64,000 bases of DNA from Lachnospiraceae bacterium (lineage in GTDB: Bacteria; Bacillota_A; Clostridia; Lachnospirales; Lachnospiraceae), in assembly GCA_017464645.1 (NCBI GenBank), contig JAFTZF010000002.1, positions 1 to 64,000 of the forward strand, in the 5' to 3' direction. A program made the translations under genes and the position numbers. Positions 63,963-64,000 of the stretch are shown in pieces (position 1 is the first letter of the stretch; each line of letters starts with the position of its first letter). The notes under the pieces were generated by a model. That model had not been told where the DNA came from. It worked only from the letters and a program-made list of their open reading frames with translations, and did not search any database.

Positions 63963-64000
63963 GTCAGTTCCTCCATAAGATTCATTGCCGTGGGGATCGA

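Noticed and set aside
1..64000. tRNA, rRNA, CRISPR array or complete insertion sequence
   Set aside because: None was recognised by reading; absence was not tested with a covariance or repeat search.

Overview
The window looks like chromosomal DNA of a spore-forming, Gram-positive anaerobe of the Clostridia, most likely a Lachnospiraceae member of the Blautia/Dorea type. Supporting signs are an alpha/beta-type small acid-soluble spore protein, a class B sortase, type III glutamine synthetase, a single-chain FGAM synthase, and DUF6062, DUF4364 and DUF1540 proteins. The gene orders rho-rpmE-DUF1385-prmC-prfA, infC-rpmI-rplT and tig-clpP-clpX-lon-engB also fit. The genus is inference. About 60 genes are present and most are core housekeeping genes. 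I saw no rRNA, tRNA, CRISPR array or complete insertion sequence.

Layout. 0-13.3 kb: a partial lipoprotein, an rRNA methyltransferase, uronate isomerase with a DUF6062 partner, then a long minus-strand block (glmM, a sugar-phosphate nucleotidyltransferase, a DUF2156 protein, hisC, a small membrane transporter, a lipid kinase, glutamine synthetase III, a zinc metalloprotease). 13.3-15.3 kb: an AT-richer island holding a candidate type I toxin-antitoxin locus, a truncated DUF4829 membrane protein and a truncated HTH regulator with tandem operator-like sites. 15.3-20.1 kb: the release-factor/Rho block. 20.4-22.4 kb: a radical SAM protein, DUF4364 and a broken membrane protein. 22.5-32.4 kb: proteostasis (tig, clpP, clpX, lon) with engB, an AI-2E-type permease, a D-2-hydroxyacid dehydrogenase, a SASP and a DJ-1 protein. 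32.5-40.8 kb: CYTH, two CobW-family metal GTPases, the infC operon with its L20 leader, a GATase hydrolase, a CNNM protein, sortase B and small proteins.

40.8-45.7 kb is a thiamin operon (thiW-thiM-thiE-thiD-thiC) behind a TPP riboswitch, with thiW broken by an in-frame TAG. It is followed by purL (FGAM synthase). ThiC's substrate AIR comes from the purine pathway, so these neighbours are metabolically linked. 49.7-52.0 kb: an M20 amidohydrolase and a LysR regulator. 52.0-56.6 kb: a likely DNA-repair set (nuclease-helicase, DUF4130/TIGR03915 protein, TIGR03916 radical SAM protein). 56.7-60.8 kb: an HD hydrolase, a phosphohexomutase, and a decayed ECF sigma gene beside an intact putative anti-sigma protein. 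60.8-64 kb: an ECF vitamin/metal transporter (T, S and fused A1A2 components).

Most interesting points: the convergent two-RNA locus at 13.77-14.13 kb that resembles a type I toxin-antitoxin system but has its repeats inverted; the amber-interrupted thiW; the uncharacterised DNA-repair trio; a CobW GTPase fused to a DUF1980-like domain beside a His-rich CobW; an AUU-started infC; and several gene stubs showing local rearrangement.
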